Shown one piece after another: positions 1 to 7,674 of a stretch of DNA of 9,179 bases. The notes under the pieces were generated by a model. That model was not told where the DNA came from. It saw only the letters and a program-made list of their open reading frames with translations, and made no database searches. Positions within the stretch are counted from its first letter, which is position 1, and every line of letters starts with the position of its first letter. Source of the stretch: Pseudomonadota bacterium. Lineage in GTDB: Bacteria; Myxococcota; Myxococcia; Myxococcales; Myxococcaceae. The DNA lies in NCBI GenBank assembly GCA_023424585.1, contig JAFADT010000595.1, forward strand, positions 1-9,179, written 5' to 3'. The translations under genes were made by a program, and so were the position numbers.

Positions 1-1346
<1,346 letters not shown>

Positions 1347-1350
<4 letters not shown>

Positions 1351-1805
1351 CCGTTGAAACATCCGAGACATCCAGCGGGGGCTCGCCCTGGCCCAACCGC
1401 ATCATCCTGGCCATCTGGTTCGTGTGCTTCTCCGTGGGGGCCCTGGTCCACATCCTCATCGTGGCGAAGTACGGCCTCTTCGCGAATGATCCGGACAACC
1501 CGCAGCCCATGCCGTTCGTCGTCGTGAACGAGCTCTTCACGGTGCTCAACCCGCTCACCATCGTGCTGCTCATCTTCAAGCGGCGCGCGGGCATCCTCTC
1601 CGCGCTGGGCGTGGTGGCGCTCGTCTACGCCCTCAACCTGGCGATGATGGTGTGGTTCTGGATCGCCAGGCAGGAGGTCTACGTCGCGTGGCTGTACCTC
1701 AACGGCACCATGGGCGTGTTCATGGCCCTGACGGCGAAGCGCCTGTGGCGGGCCGCCCCCCCGGCGAAGGCCCTCCCACCCGCCACCACCCCGAGCACGA
1801 CCTAG
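1347..1805 (+). CDS. Small four-helix membrane protein, translationally coupled to the NRPS; function unknown
   Basis: I do not recognise the family. The 152-residue product has a short polar N-terminus (1-17) and four hydrophobic segments at about 18-40, 57-77, 82-107 and 112-133, followed by a Pro/Ala/Thr-rich tail. No signal-peptide cleavage site is obvious, so it is probably an integral inner-membrane protein. Polar residues sit inside or at the edge of each predicted helix: His35, Asn61/Glu62/Asn68, Asn97 and Asn119. The frame is open far upstream under the thioesterase, but the ATG at 1347 overlaps the NRPS stop as ATGA, and a GGAGGA sequence (1335-1340) lies 6 nt before it. Both points set the start and indicate translational coupling. 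The position suggests a role linked to the peptide product, such as export, self-protection or membrane-bound tailoring, but this is context only. Confidence 0.85.
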
Positions 1806-1816
1806 CTCCCACCCCC

Positions 1817-1872
1817 CTGGCTGGCCGCCAGCCGGCCCCGGGGCAGGCGCCCCCGAGGAGAAACCCCCGGGG
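1817..1872 (+). terminator. GC-rich hairpin cluster after the NRPS operon, possible transcription end
   Basis: GGCTGG (1819-1824) and CCAGCC (1828-1833) form a perfect 6-bp stem with a 3-nt loop. It extends to 8 bp with one T-G wobble and the pair C1817-G1835. It is followed by the palindrome CCCCGGGG (1836-1843) and by the pair CCCCG (1851-1855) / CGGGG (1868-1872). There is no T tract, so intrinsic termination is uncertain. The location, just after the last gene of the operon and just before the rpmE promoter, favours a termination or insulation role. Confidence 0.35.
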
Positions 1873-1885
1873 TGGACGCGCATCC

Positions 1886-1914
1886 TTGAGAAAGGCCGGA
1901 GGCGTCGCTATAAG
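1886..1914 (+). promoter_or_regulatory. Sigma-70-type promoter of rpmE
   Basis: TTGAGA (1886-1891) and TATAAG (1909-1914) are separated by exactly 17 bp. Each hexamer matches the consensus at 5 of 6 positions, which stands out in such GC-rich sequence. The predicted transcription start near 1921 would give a leader of roughly 60 nt before the rpmE ATG at 1984. Strength and sigma-factor assignment are inference from the consensus match. Confidence 0.62.
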
Positions 1915-1983
1915 CCCCGACCCACTACAACGCTGGACCTCCCTCCCATCCTGGGCGGGGGCAAGGCGCACTGGAGAGAAGCC

Positions 1984-2232
1984 ATGAAGCCCGACCTGCA
2001 CCCGGTCTACCCGCCCTCCCGCATCACCTGCGCGTGCGGCAACGTCGTCGAGACCAAGTCCACCCGCGGCTCGTTCAGCGTGGAAGTGTGCTCGAACTGC
2101 CACCCGTTCTTCACCGGCAAGTACAAGCTGCTGGACACGGCCGGCCGCATCGACCGCTTCAAGAAGAAGTACGCGAACACCCCGCCGGCCGCCAAGAAGG
2201 GCGCGAAGGCCGCCGAGCCCGAGAAGGCGTAG
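1984..2232 (+). CDS. rpmE: 50S ribosomal protein L31, zinc-binding (C+) form
   Basis: The 82-residue product is bacterial ribosomal protein bL31, a component of the large subunit that helps form the bridge to the 30S head. The N-terminus [10 protein letters not shown] is typical of the family. All four zinc-ligand cysteines of the C+ type are present: Cys16 and Cys18 in CAC, and Cys36 and Cys39 in the CxxCHP motif. The core ends near residue 66, and a basic, Ala/Lys/Glu-rich tail follows (about 67-82), slightly longer than in E. coli or B. subtilis. ATG 1984 is preceded by GGAGAG (1973-1978), a plausible ribosome binding site, and by a strong promoter at 1886-1914. The gene appears monocistronic: it is flanked by hairpins and an unrelated methyltransferase. 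In several bacteria L31 represses its own synthesis or is swapped for a zinc-free paralogue when zinc is scarce; neither can be judged here. Confidence 0.97.
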   Translation: MKPDLHPVYPPSRITCACGNVVETKSTRGSFSVEVCSNCHPFFTGKYKLLDTAGRIDRFKKKYANTPPAAKKGAKAAEPEKA

Positions 2233-2261
2233 TCCTTCGGCGCTACAGCGTCCGCGGTAGC

Positions 2262-2279
2262 CCACGAGCAGGGTCGTGG
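2262..2279 (+). other. Short inverted repeat downstream of rpmE
   Basis: CCACGA (2262-2267) and TCGTGG (2274-2279) form a perfect 6-bp stem with a 6-nt loop, 29 nt after the rpmE stop. No T run follows. It may stabilise the 3' end of the rpmE message, or it may be chance. Confidence 0.25.
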
Positions 2280-2334
2280 AGGGCCTCGAAAGACAGAGGC
2301 GCTCCCGCCCTGCTCGCGGTGTTTCCAGCCCCCC

Positions 2335-2364
2335 GCGCGCGCGTCAAGTTTCCGCGCGCGCTTT
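2335..2364 (+). terminator. 9-bp alternating GC hairpin followed by TTT, candidate rpmE terminator
   Basis: The perfect 9-bp inverted repeat GCGCGCGCG (2335-2343) / CGCGCGCGC (2353-2361) has a 9-nt loop and is followed directly by TTT. It lies about 100 nt after the rpmE stop and 100 nt before the methyltransferase start. The very strong stem with a short T run is the best intrinsic terminator candidate in this gap. The arms are alternating CG steps, which are also prone to Z-DNA under supercoiling. Confidence 0.45.
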
Positions 2365-2389
2365 GGCTGCTACAGCCAAATACAGGCTG
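2362..2389 (+). promoter_or_regulatory. Second inverted repeat with a competing third arm, upstream of the methyltransferase
   Basis: TTTGGCTG (2362-2369) and CAGCCAAA (2373-2380) form a perfect 8-bp stem with a 3-nt loop, abutting the preceding GC hairpin. A second GGCTG (2385-2389) can pair instead with CAGCC (2373-2377), giving an alternative 5-bp hairpin with a 7-nt loop. Such a three-arm arrangement is compatible with an attenuator or a protein-binding site. No function is demonstrated by the sequence. Confidence 0.35.
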
Positions 2390-2430
2390 ATTTCTTTACG
2401 TAGCACCCAACCGACCGCACAGTCCGCCGC

Positions 2431-2457
2431 GTCCCAGAGACGTCTGTCCCAAAGACG
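2431..2457 (+). repeat. Tandem 12-bp direct repeat before the methyltransferase start
   Basis: GTCCCAGAGACG (2431-2442) and GTCCCAAAGACG (2446-2457) match at 11 of 12 positions with a 15-bp period. The perfect palindrome AGACGTCT (2438-2445) spans the junction, and CGTCT (2441-2445) / AGACG (2453-2457) can form a 5-bp hairpin. The last base of the second copy is the first base of the GGAGG ribosome binding site (2457-2461), so a protein or RNA structure here could influence translation or transcription of the methyltransferase. The role is inferred from position only. Confidence 0.45.
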
Positions 2458-2465
2458 GAGGCGTG

Positions 2466-3344
2466 ATGTTCGCGGAAGCTGCTGCCCCTGCCCTGAAGGT
2501 TGTCCGACGCTCCCAGAACGACAGCGTCTTCGCGAAGCGCGGGGAGGCCTACACGCTGCTGCAGGGCGACAGCCTGGAGCTGATGGCCCAGCTGCCCGAG
2601 CAGTCCTTCGACCTCATCTTCGCGGACCCGCCGTACTTCCTGTCCAACGGCGGCACCACCTGCAAGGGCGGCAAGCGCGTCTCCGTGCAGAAGGGCCAGT
2701 GGGACGTCTCGCGCGGGGTGGAGGAGGACCACGCCTTCACCACGAAGTGGCTCGCCGCCTGCCAGCGCCTCCTGCGTCCGTCCGGCACGCTGTGGGTGAG
2801 CGGCACCCAGCACGTCATCTTCAACGTCGGCTTCGCCATGCAGAAGCTGGGCTACAAGCTGCTCAACACCGTCACCTGGTACAAGCCCAACGCGAGCCCC
2901 AACCTGGCGTGCCGCTACTTCACGCACTCCACGGAGCTGCTCATCTGGGCCTCGCCGAAGTCCGGCGGCAAGCTCCAGCACGTCTTCAACTACCAGCGCA
3001 TGAAGGCGGAGAACGGCGGCAAGCAGATGCGCGACGTGTGGGCCCTGCCGCGCACCGGTGACGAGGAGCTCACCGCCGACGGCGCCGGCCGCATGTGGAC
3101 GCAGACGGCCCCGCGCGGCGAGGAGAAGGCCTTCGGCAGCCACCCCACCCAGAAGCCCGTGGCCCTGCTGGAGCGCATCCTGGAGGCGAGCTGCCCGGAG
3201 AACTCGCTCATCCTGGACCCCTTCAATGGCAGCGGCACCACCGGCGTGGCAGCCCTGAAGCACGGCCACCGCTACGTGGGCATCGACATGAACCCGGAGT
3301 ACCTGGCCCTGTCCAAGAAGCGCCTGGACGCGGCCCTCAAGTAG
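2466..3344 (+). CDS. DpnA-like site-specific DNA methyltransferase (beta class, probably adenine-N6), solitary
   Basis: The 292-residue S-adenosylmethionine-dependent DNA methyltransferase has its catalytic motif DPPY (54-57) before the cofactor-binding motif DPFNGSGTTG (251-260). That motif order defines the beta class of amino-methyltransferases. ADPPYFLSNGG, the RVSVQKGQWD region (71-80), CRYFTHSTE (149-157), KQMRDVW (186-192) and HPTQKP (226-231) recall, from memory, pneumococcal DpnA (M2.DpnII), which methylates GATC and also acts on single-stranded DNA. GATC specificity here is therefore a guess. ATG 2466 is chosen over the in-frame GTG at 2463 because GGAGG (2457-2461) sits 4 nt before the ATG but only 1 nt before the GTG. 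No endonuclease gene adjoins it (L31 upstream, aminopeptidase downstream), so it may be an orphan epigenetic or maintenance enzyme. A cytosine-N4 activity is less likely but not excluded. Confidence 0.93.
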   Translation: MFAEAAAPALKVVRRSQNDSVFAKRGEAYTLLQGDSLELMAQLPEQSFDLIFADPPYFLSNGGTTCKGGKRVSVQKGQWDVSRGVEEDHAFTTKWLAACQRLLRPSGTLWVSGTQHVIFNVGFAMQKLGYKLLNTVTWYKPNASPNLACRYFTHSTELLIWASPKSGGKLQHVFNYQRMKAENGGKQMRDVWALPRTGDEELTADGAGRMWTQTAPRGEEKAFGSHPTQKPVALLERILEASCPENSLILDPFNGSGTTGVAALKHGHRYVGIDMNPEYLALSKKRLDAALK

Positions 3345-3353
3345 CCTGCCGTC

Positions 3354-5108
3354 TCATGCGCGGCTGAGGATGAGCTCCACTCCCTGCCGCGCGATGGGGT
3401 GGTAGCGCGCCCCGTTCCGCTCGAACGCCGCGCGCGCCACCTTGCGGTGCTCACGCGACGAGGCGAGCACGCTGTAGAGCGGCTTGAGGTACTTCATGCG
3501 CCCCACCTCGCCGAGGAACTCCTCGGCCCGGTGCAGGGGCGCGTCGTAGCCCGCGCGCAGCGCCGCCACCAGCCACGCCACCAGCACCTCCGAGTTGCGG
3601 CTCGCGGTGAGCGAGTACCTCGCGTCCAGCTCGCGGAAGACGTCCTGGGACGTGTCCGCCGGCATGGACTCCAGGAAGAGCTGCCACTCGGTGGGCGTCC
3701 AGTCCTTCGTGTCCGCCCGCGAAGGCACCTTCCCGCGCAGGCCCTCCAGCGCCTCCAGCCGCGCGGAGGTGGGCCGCGGCGCGCTCATCGGCACGCCGGG
3801 CCGGTTCAGGTACCCGTCCGCGTCCACCTTCGCCAGCGCGCCCGGCAGCTCTTCCTCCGTGAAGCGGACGAACTCCTCCGTGGTCAGCGCCTGGAAGCGG
3901 TACTTCGCCAGGTAGCGGCGCAGGAAGCCGTCGAAGGTGGGCCGGCCCACCGCGTCCTCCAGCGCGCGCAAGAGCAGGTAGCCCTTCTCGTAGGGAATCT
4001 GGGAGAAGGCCTCGTCCGGGTCCACGCCCGTCAGGTGCGTGCGCAGCGCGGTGAGCTGCGGGTGCGCGCGGAAGTGGTGCAGCGCCTCGTCCAGCGAGCG
4101 GCGCCCCAGGGCCGCGTGCAGCGCCGCGACCTCCGGCCCCGCCAGCGCCTCCAGGATGCGGCGCTCCGCGAAGACGGTGAAGCCCTCGTTCAGCCAGAAG
4201 TGCTCCGCGGACGCGTTCGTCACCAGGTTGCCCGTCCACGAGTGCGCCAGCTCGTGCGCCACCACGTTCACCAGGCTCTTGTCCCCCGCGATGAGCGTGG
4301 GCGTGAGGAACGTCAGCCGCGGGTTCTCCATGCCCCCGTAGGGGAACGACGGCGGCATCAGCAGGAGGTCGAAGCGCTCCCAGTCATACGGCCCGAAGAG
4401 CGACTCCGCGGCCTTGAGCATGTCGTCCACGCCCATGAACTCGTCCGCCGCGTCCTCCAGCGCCTCCGGCTCCGCCCACACGCGCGAGCGCGGCCCCAGC
4501 TCCTTGGACGTGAGGCTGCCCACCGCGAACGCCAGCAGGTACGGGGGCACCGGCTGCGGCATCTCGTAGTGCTCCTCCGCCTCCACGCCGTGCTCCTCCC
4601 GCCCCACGAAGGACGCCGCCATCACCGACTTCAGCTGCTTGGGCACCCGCAGGGCCGCGCGGTAGCGGATGCGGATGCGCGGCGTGTCCTGCAGCGGCAC
4701 CACGCTGCGCGCGTGGATGGCCTGGCACTGGCTGAACAGGAACGGCTGCTGCCCCCCCGCCGTCTGCGACGGCGTCAGCCACTGCAGCGCGCTCGCCTCC
4801 GGCGAGGTCCGGTAGCGCACCGTCAGCTGCTTCACCCCCGCCGGAAGCTCGATGCGCAGCCGGCTGCCCAGGATGGGCTCGGGAGGAGAGAGGATGTAGG
4901 GCAAGGGGCGACCCTGGGCATCCACCACGCCGCGGATGTCCAGGTCGCGGGTGTCCAGGTCGAGGGGGCCTGCTGACGCCTCCTTGAGGGTCAGCGTGGC
5001 CTCCGCGTGCAGGCGGCGCGTCCGGAAATCGACGCGGGCCTTCCAGTCCAGCGTTTCGGTCTCAGGCTGCGTGCTGTCGTTGTACGAGTGCGGGTCGAGG
5101 CGAGCCAT
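3354..5108 (-). CDS. M1-family zinc aminopeptidase, leukotriene-A4-hydrolase type
   Basis: The 584-residue zinc metallopeptidase would remove N-terminal residues from peptides. It is close to the leukotriene A4 hydrolase (LTA4H) branch of family M1 in length (human enzyme about 610) and layout: N-terminal beta domain (about 1-195), catalytic domain (about 196-440) and C-terminal helical domain (about 450-584). Visible motifs are QCQ (127-129), GGMEN (258-262), HELAH (285-289) with Glu308 as third zinc ligand in WLNEG, and PYEKG with Tyr373 as the probable proton donor. RMK (537-539) matches the Arg563/Lys565 substrate-carboxylate site of LTA4H. Phe368 replaces LTA4H Tyr378. No signal peptide is seen, so it is probably cytoplasmic. 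The start at 5108 (MARLDPHS) fits the family. The frame is open to a GTG at 5153, but the extra 15 residues look non-coding. The nearest Shine-Dalgarno sequence is 28 nt from the ATG, with hairpins between. Confidence 0.94.
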   Translation of the reverse strand: MARLDPHSYNDSTQPETETLDWKARVDFRTRRLHAEATLTLKEASAGPLDLDTRDLDIRGVVDAQGRPLPYILSPPEPILGSRLRIELPAGVKQLTVRYRTSPEASALQWLTPSQTAGGQQPFLFSQCQAIHARSVVPLQDTPRIRIRYRAALRVPKQLKSVMAASFVGREEHGVEAEEHYEMPQPVPPYLLAFAVGSLTSKELGPRSRVWAEPEALEDAADEFMGVDDMLKAAESLFGPYDWERFDLLLMPPSFPYGGMENPRLTFLTPTLIAGDKSLVNVVAHELAHSWTGNLVTNASAEHFWLNEGFTVFAERRILEALAGPEVAALHAALGRRSLDEALHHFRAHPQLTALRTHLTGVDPDEAFSQIPYEKGYLLLRALEDAVGRPTFDGFLRRYLAKYRFQALTTEEFVRFTEEELPGALAKVDADGYLNRPGVPMSAPRPTSARLEALEGLRGKVPSRADTKDWTPTEWQLFLESMPADTSQDVFRELDARYSLTASRNSEVLVAWLVAALRAGYDAPLHRAEEFLGEVGRMKYLKPLYSVLASSREHRKVARAAFERNGARYHPIARQGVELILSRA

Positions 5109-5142
5109 GGGGGCCGACTTGTAGTCGGGGAGCCGACCTCCT
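5109..5142 (-). promoter_or_regulatory. Structured leader of the aminopeptidase with competing hairpins between Shine-Dalgarno and ATG
   Basis: Read on the - strand, AGGAGG (5142-5137) is a perfect Shine-Dalgarno sequence, but the first usable start is the ATG at 5108, 28 nt away. Between them, CCGACT (5128-5123) and AGTCGG (5119-5114) form a perfect 6-bp stem with a 3-nt loop. The same CCGAC can instead pair with upstream GTCGG (5137-5133). GGAG of the Shine-Dalgarno (5141-5138) can also pair with CTCC (5132-5129). Folding the first hairpin shortens the effective spacing to about 13 nt. Translational control by alternative folding is inference. Confidence 0.4.
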
Positions 5143-5169
5143 GGCGAGCACACCCGACGGCAATGCCGG

Positions 5170-5196
5170 TTGACTTCCGGGTCAATCGCCTACATT
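5170..5196 (+). promoter_or_regulatory. Candidate fadN promoter with an overlapping TTGAC-N6-GTCAA dyad
   Basis: TTGACT (5170-5175) is a good -35 hexamer. TACATT (5191-5196) matches the -10 consensus at 4 of 6 positions, but the spacer is only 15 bp. TTGAC (5170-5174) and GTCAA (5181-5185) form a perfect inverted repeat that covers the -35 and part of the spacer, a typical place for a repressor operator. The same dyad presents TTGACC on the - strand toward the aminopeptidase, but I see no good -10 for that direction. The regulator is unknown, and no regulator gene is in the window. Confidence 0.4.
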
Positions 5197-5236
5197 TGTG
5201 CAGTCCCCTACTTCCATTCAAGGGAGCCGATTTCCG

Positions 5237-7627
5237 ATGACGACCCGGATCCGAAAAGTGGCGGTGCTTGGCGCTGGCGTGATGGGCAGCGGCATCGCCG
5301 CGCATCTGGCCAACTCCGGCGTGCGCGCCCTGCTGCTGGACATCGTTCCGCCCCAGGCCGCGCCGGGCGAGGACACCGCCTCCAAGGCGTTCCGCAACAA
5401 GTTCGCGCAGGGCGCCATCGCCAACCTGCGCAAGGCGAAGCCCAGCCCCATCGTGTCCGAGCAGGTGCTCGGCTTCATCGAGGTGGGCAACCTGGAGGAT
5501 GACCTCCCGCGGCTGGCCGAGTGCGACTGGATCATCGAGGTCGTGAAGGAGGACCTGGCCGTCAAGCAGGCCCTGTTCGCCAAGGTGGAGAAGCACGTCC
5601 GCAAGGACGCCATCATCTCCTCCAACACCTCCGGCCTCTCCATCGTGGGCATGACGGAGGGGCGCGGCGCGGAGTTCAAGAAGAACTTCCTGGTCACGCA
5701 CTTCTTCAACCCCGTGCGCTACATGAAGCTGCTGGAGCTGGTGGCCGGCCAGGAGACGAACCCGACGGTCGTGAAGGCCGTCCACAAGTTCGGTGAGGAG
5801 GTCCTGGGCAAGGGCATCGTCTACGGCAAGGACACCACCAACTTCATCGCGAACCGCATCGGCGTGTACGGGATGATGCGGACCATCTCCGAGATGCAGA
5901 AGTCGGAGCTGACCATCGAAGAGGTGGACAAGATCTTTGGCCCGGCCATGGGCCGTCCCAAGTCCGCCGTGTTCCGCACCGCGGACATCGTGGGCCTGGA
6001 CACGTTCACCCACGTGGCGAAGAACTGTTACGACACGCTGACGCACGACGAAGAGCGCGACGTCTTCGCCGCCCCGGACTTCCTCCAGAAGATGGTGGAG
6101 AAGAAGATGCTGGGCGACAAGAGCGGCGGCGGCTTCTACAAGAAGGACCGCTCCTCCGGCGGCAAGGACATCCTCGCGCTGGACCTGAAGACGCTGGAGT
6201 ACCGGCCGCAGGCGAAGGTGCGCTTCGACTCGCTGGGCGCCGCGAAGGAGATCGAGAACGTCAAGGAGCGCGTGGCGTCCGTGATGAACGCGGACGACAA
6301 GGCCGGCAGGTTCGCCGAGCGCGTCACCCTGGACGTGCTGGCGTACTCCAGCCGCCGTATCCCGGAGATCGCCGACGACCTGGTCAACGTGGACCGCGGC
6401 GTGCGCTGGGGCTTCGGCTGGGACCTGGGGCCCTTCGAGGTCTGGGACGCCTACGGTGTCCAGAAGGGCGTGGAGCGCATGAAGGCGCTGGGCCTCAAGC
6501 CCGCCGCCTGGGTGGAGGAGATGCTGGCCAAGGGCCGCACGTCCTTCTACGGCGTGCAGGACGGCCGCGACACCTACTGGGACATCCCGTCCAGGTCCGT
6601 GAAGCCGGTGCCGGAGAACGCGCGCACCTTCCGCGTGGAGTACCTGAAGCGCGGCAACAAGAAGATCACCGGCAACGACAGCGCGTCGCTGTGGGACATG
6701 GGCGACGGCGTCACGCTCCTGGAGTTCCACTCCAAGATGAACTCCATCGACGATGACATCATCGCGATGATGAACACCGCGCTGGACGAGACGGAGGCGA
6801 ACTTCAAGGGCCTCGTCATCGGCAACGACGGCTCCAACTTCTCCGCCGGCGCGAACATCATGGCCATGCTGATGGCGGCCAAGAGCGAGGACTTCGACTC
6901 CATCCGCAAGATGGCGTCCGCGTTCCAGGCGGCCAACCAGCGCATGCGCTACAGCCCCGTGCCCGTCGTGACGGCGCCCTTCAACCTCACGCTGGGCGGC
7001 GGCGCGGAGGTCACCATGGGTGGCAACGCGGTGCAGGCCAGCGCGGAGCTCTACATGGGCCTCGTGGAGGTGGGCGTGGGCCTCATCCCGGGCGGCGGCG
7101 GCACCATGATGCTGCTGCGCAACGTGTTCGGCGCCTACGCGGCGGACAAGGACTTCGACGCGCTGCCCTTCCTCAAGAAGGTGTTCCTCGCCATCGGCAC
7201 GGCCAGGGTCGCGACGAGCGCGGAGGAGGCGCGCGAGCTGGGCTTCCTGTCCCAGCAGGACGGCATCACGGGCAACCGCGACTTCCTGCTGTCGGACGCG
7301 AAGTCGCGCGTGCTGGGCCTGGCGAACGGCGGCTTCCGCCCGCCGCGTCCCACGCGCTTCCGGCTGCCCGGCCCCAACGGCGCGGCCACCATCGACATGA
7401 TGCTGTACGACATGCAGCTCAACAATCAGATCAGCGCCCACGACCGGAAGATCGCGCAGAAGCTGGCGCGCGTGCTGTCCGGTGGGGACACCAGCCCGTC
7501 CGTGCTGGTGACCGAGGAGAAGCTGCTGGAGCTGGAGATGGAAGCGTTCCTGAGCCTCATCGGCGAGGAGAAGACCCAGGACCGCATGATGTTCATGCTC
7601 GAGAAGGGCAAGCCGCTGCGCAACTAG
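5237..7627 (+). CDS. fadN: FadN-type bifunctional 3-hydroxyacyl-CoA dehydrogenase / enoyl-CoA hydratase
   Basis: The 796-residue enzyme carries out two beta-oxidation steps: hydration of trans-2-enoyl-CoA and NAD-dependent oxidation of the resulting 3-hydroxyacyl-CoA. The dehydrogenase comes first. Its Rossmann motif GAGVMGSG is at 12-19. Catalytic His155 (THFFNP) and Glu167 are 12 residues apart, as in mammalian 3-hydroxyacyl-CoA dehydrogenase; Asn206 lies in NFIANR. Helical dehydrogenase domains run to about 400. The crotonase-fold hydratase occupies about 490-690, with SAGAN (oxyanion hole, 536-540) and both catalytic glutamates: Glu591 in LGGGAE and Glu611 in GLVEVGVG, 20 apart as in E. 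coli FadB. This domain order is the reverse of E. coli FadB and is that of B. subtilis FadN, hence the symbol. ATG 5237 follows AGGGAG (5221-5226). An in-frame GTG at 5198 lacks a binding site. fadA follows 81 bp downstream, probably in the same operon. Confidence 0.95.
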   Translation: MTTRIRKVAVLGAGVMGSGIAAHLANSGVRALLLDIVPPQAAPGEDTASKAFRNKFAQGAIANLRKAKPSPIVSEQVLGFIEVGNLEDDLPRLAECDWIIEVVKEDLAVKQALFAKVEKHVRKDAIISSNTSGLSIVGMTEGRGAEFKKNFLVTHFFNPVRYMKLLELVAGQETNPTVVKAVHKFGEEVLGKGIVYGKDTTNFIANRIGVYGMMRTISEMQKSELTIEEVDKIFGPAMGRPKSAVFRTADIVGLDTFTHVAKNCYDTLTHDEERDVFAAPDFLQKMVEKKMLGDKSGGGFYKKDRSSGGKDILALDLKTLEYRPQAKVRFDSLGAAKEIENVKERVASVMNADDKAGRFAERVTLDVLAYSSRRIPEIADDLVNVDRGVRWGFGWDLGPFEVWDAYGVQKGVERMKALGLKPAAWVEEMLAKGRTSFYGVQDGRDTYWDIPSRSVKPVPENARTFRVEYLKRGNKKITGNDSASLWDMGDGVTLLEFHSKMNSIDDDIIAMMNTALDETEANFKGLVIGNDGSNFSAGANIMAMLMAAKSEDFDSIRKMASAFQAANQRMRYSPVPVVTAPFNLTLGGGAEVTMGGNAVQASAELYMGLVEVGVGLIPGGGGTMMLLRNVFGAYAADKDFDALPFLKKVFLAIGTARVATSAEEARELGFLSQQDGITGNRDFLLSDAKSRVLGLANGGFRPPRPTRFRLPGPNGAATIDMMLYDMQLNNQISAHDRKIAQKLARVLSGGDTSPSVLVTEEKLLELEMEAFLSLIGEEKTQDRMMFMLEKGKPLRN

Positions 7628-7674
7628 CGCGAGGCGTTTACCCAATGGTTTTCCAGACGCGAATTCCGAAGCAC

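Noticed and set aside
2463..2465. In-frame GTG as the methyltransferase start
   Set aside because: It is only 1 nt from GGAGG, too close for initiation. The ATG at 2466 has better spacing.
3345..3374. Terminator between the convergent methyltransferase and aminopeptidase genes
   Set aside because: The gap is only 9 bp. The one dyad found (CTCAT 3353-3357 / ATGAG 3370-3374) is 5 bp with a 12-nt loop inside the aminopeptidase coding sequence, too weak to call.
3399..4976. A 525-codon + strand open frame over the aminopeptidase
   Set aside because: It is a shadow of the real - strand gene: Arg/His/Leu/Gln-rich, no domain and no ribosome binding site.
5109..5153. Upstream GTG start for the aminopeptidase, adding 15 residues
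   Set aside because: There is no ribosome binding site before it, and the added residues show no family similarity. The AGGAGG would lie inside the coding region.
5198..5236. Upstream GTG start for fadN, adding 13 residues
   Set aside because: There is no ribosome binding site, and it falls where the promoter start is expected. The dehydrogenase family starts a few residues before the GxGxxG motif, which fits the ATG at 5237.
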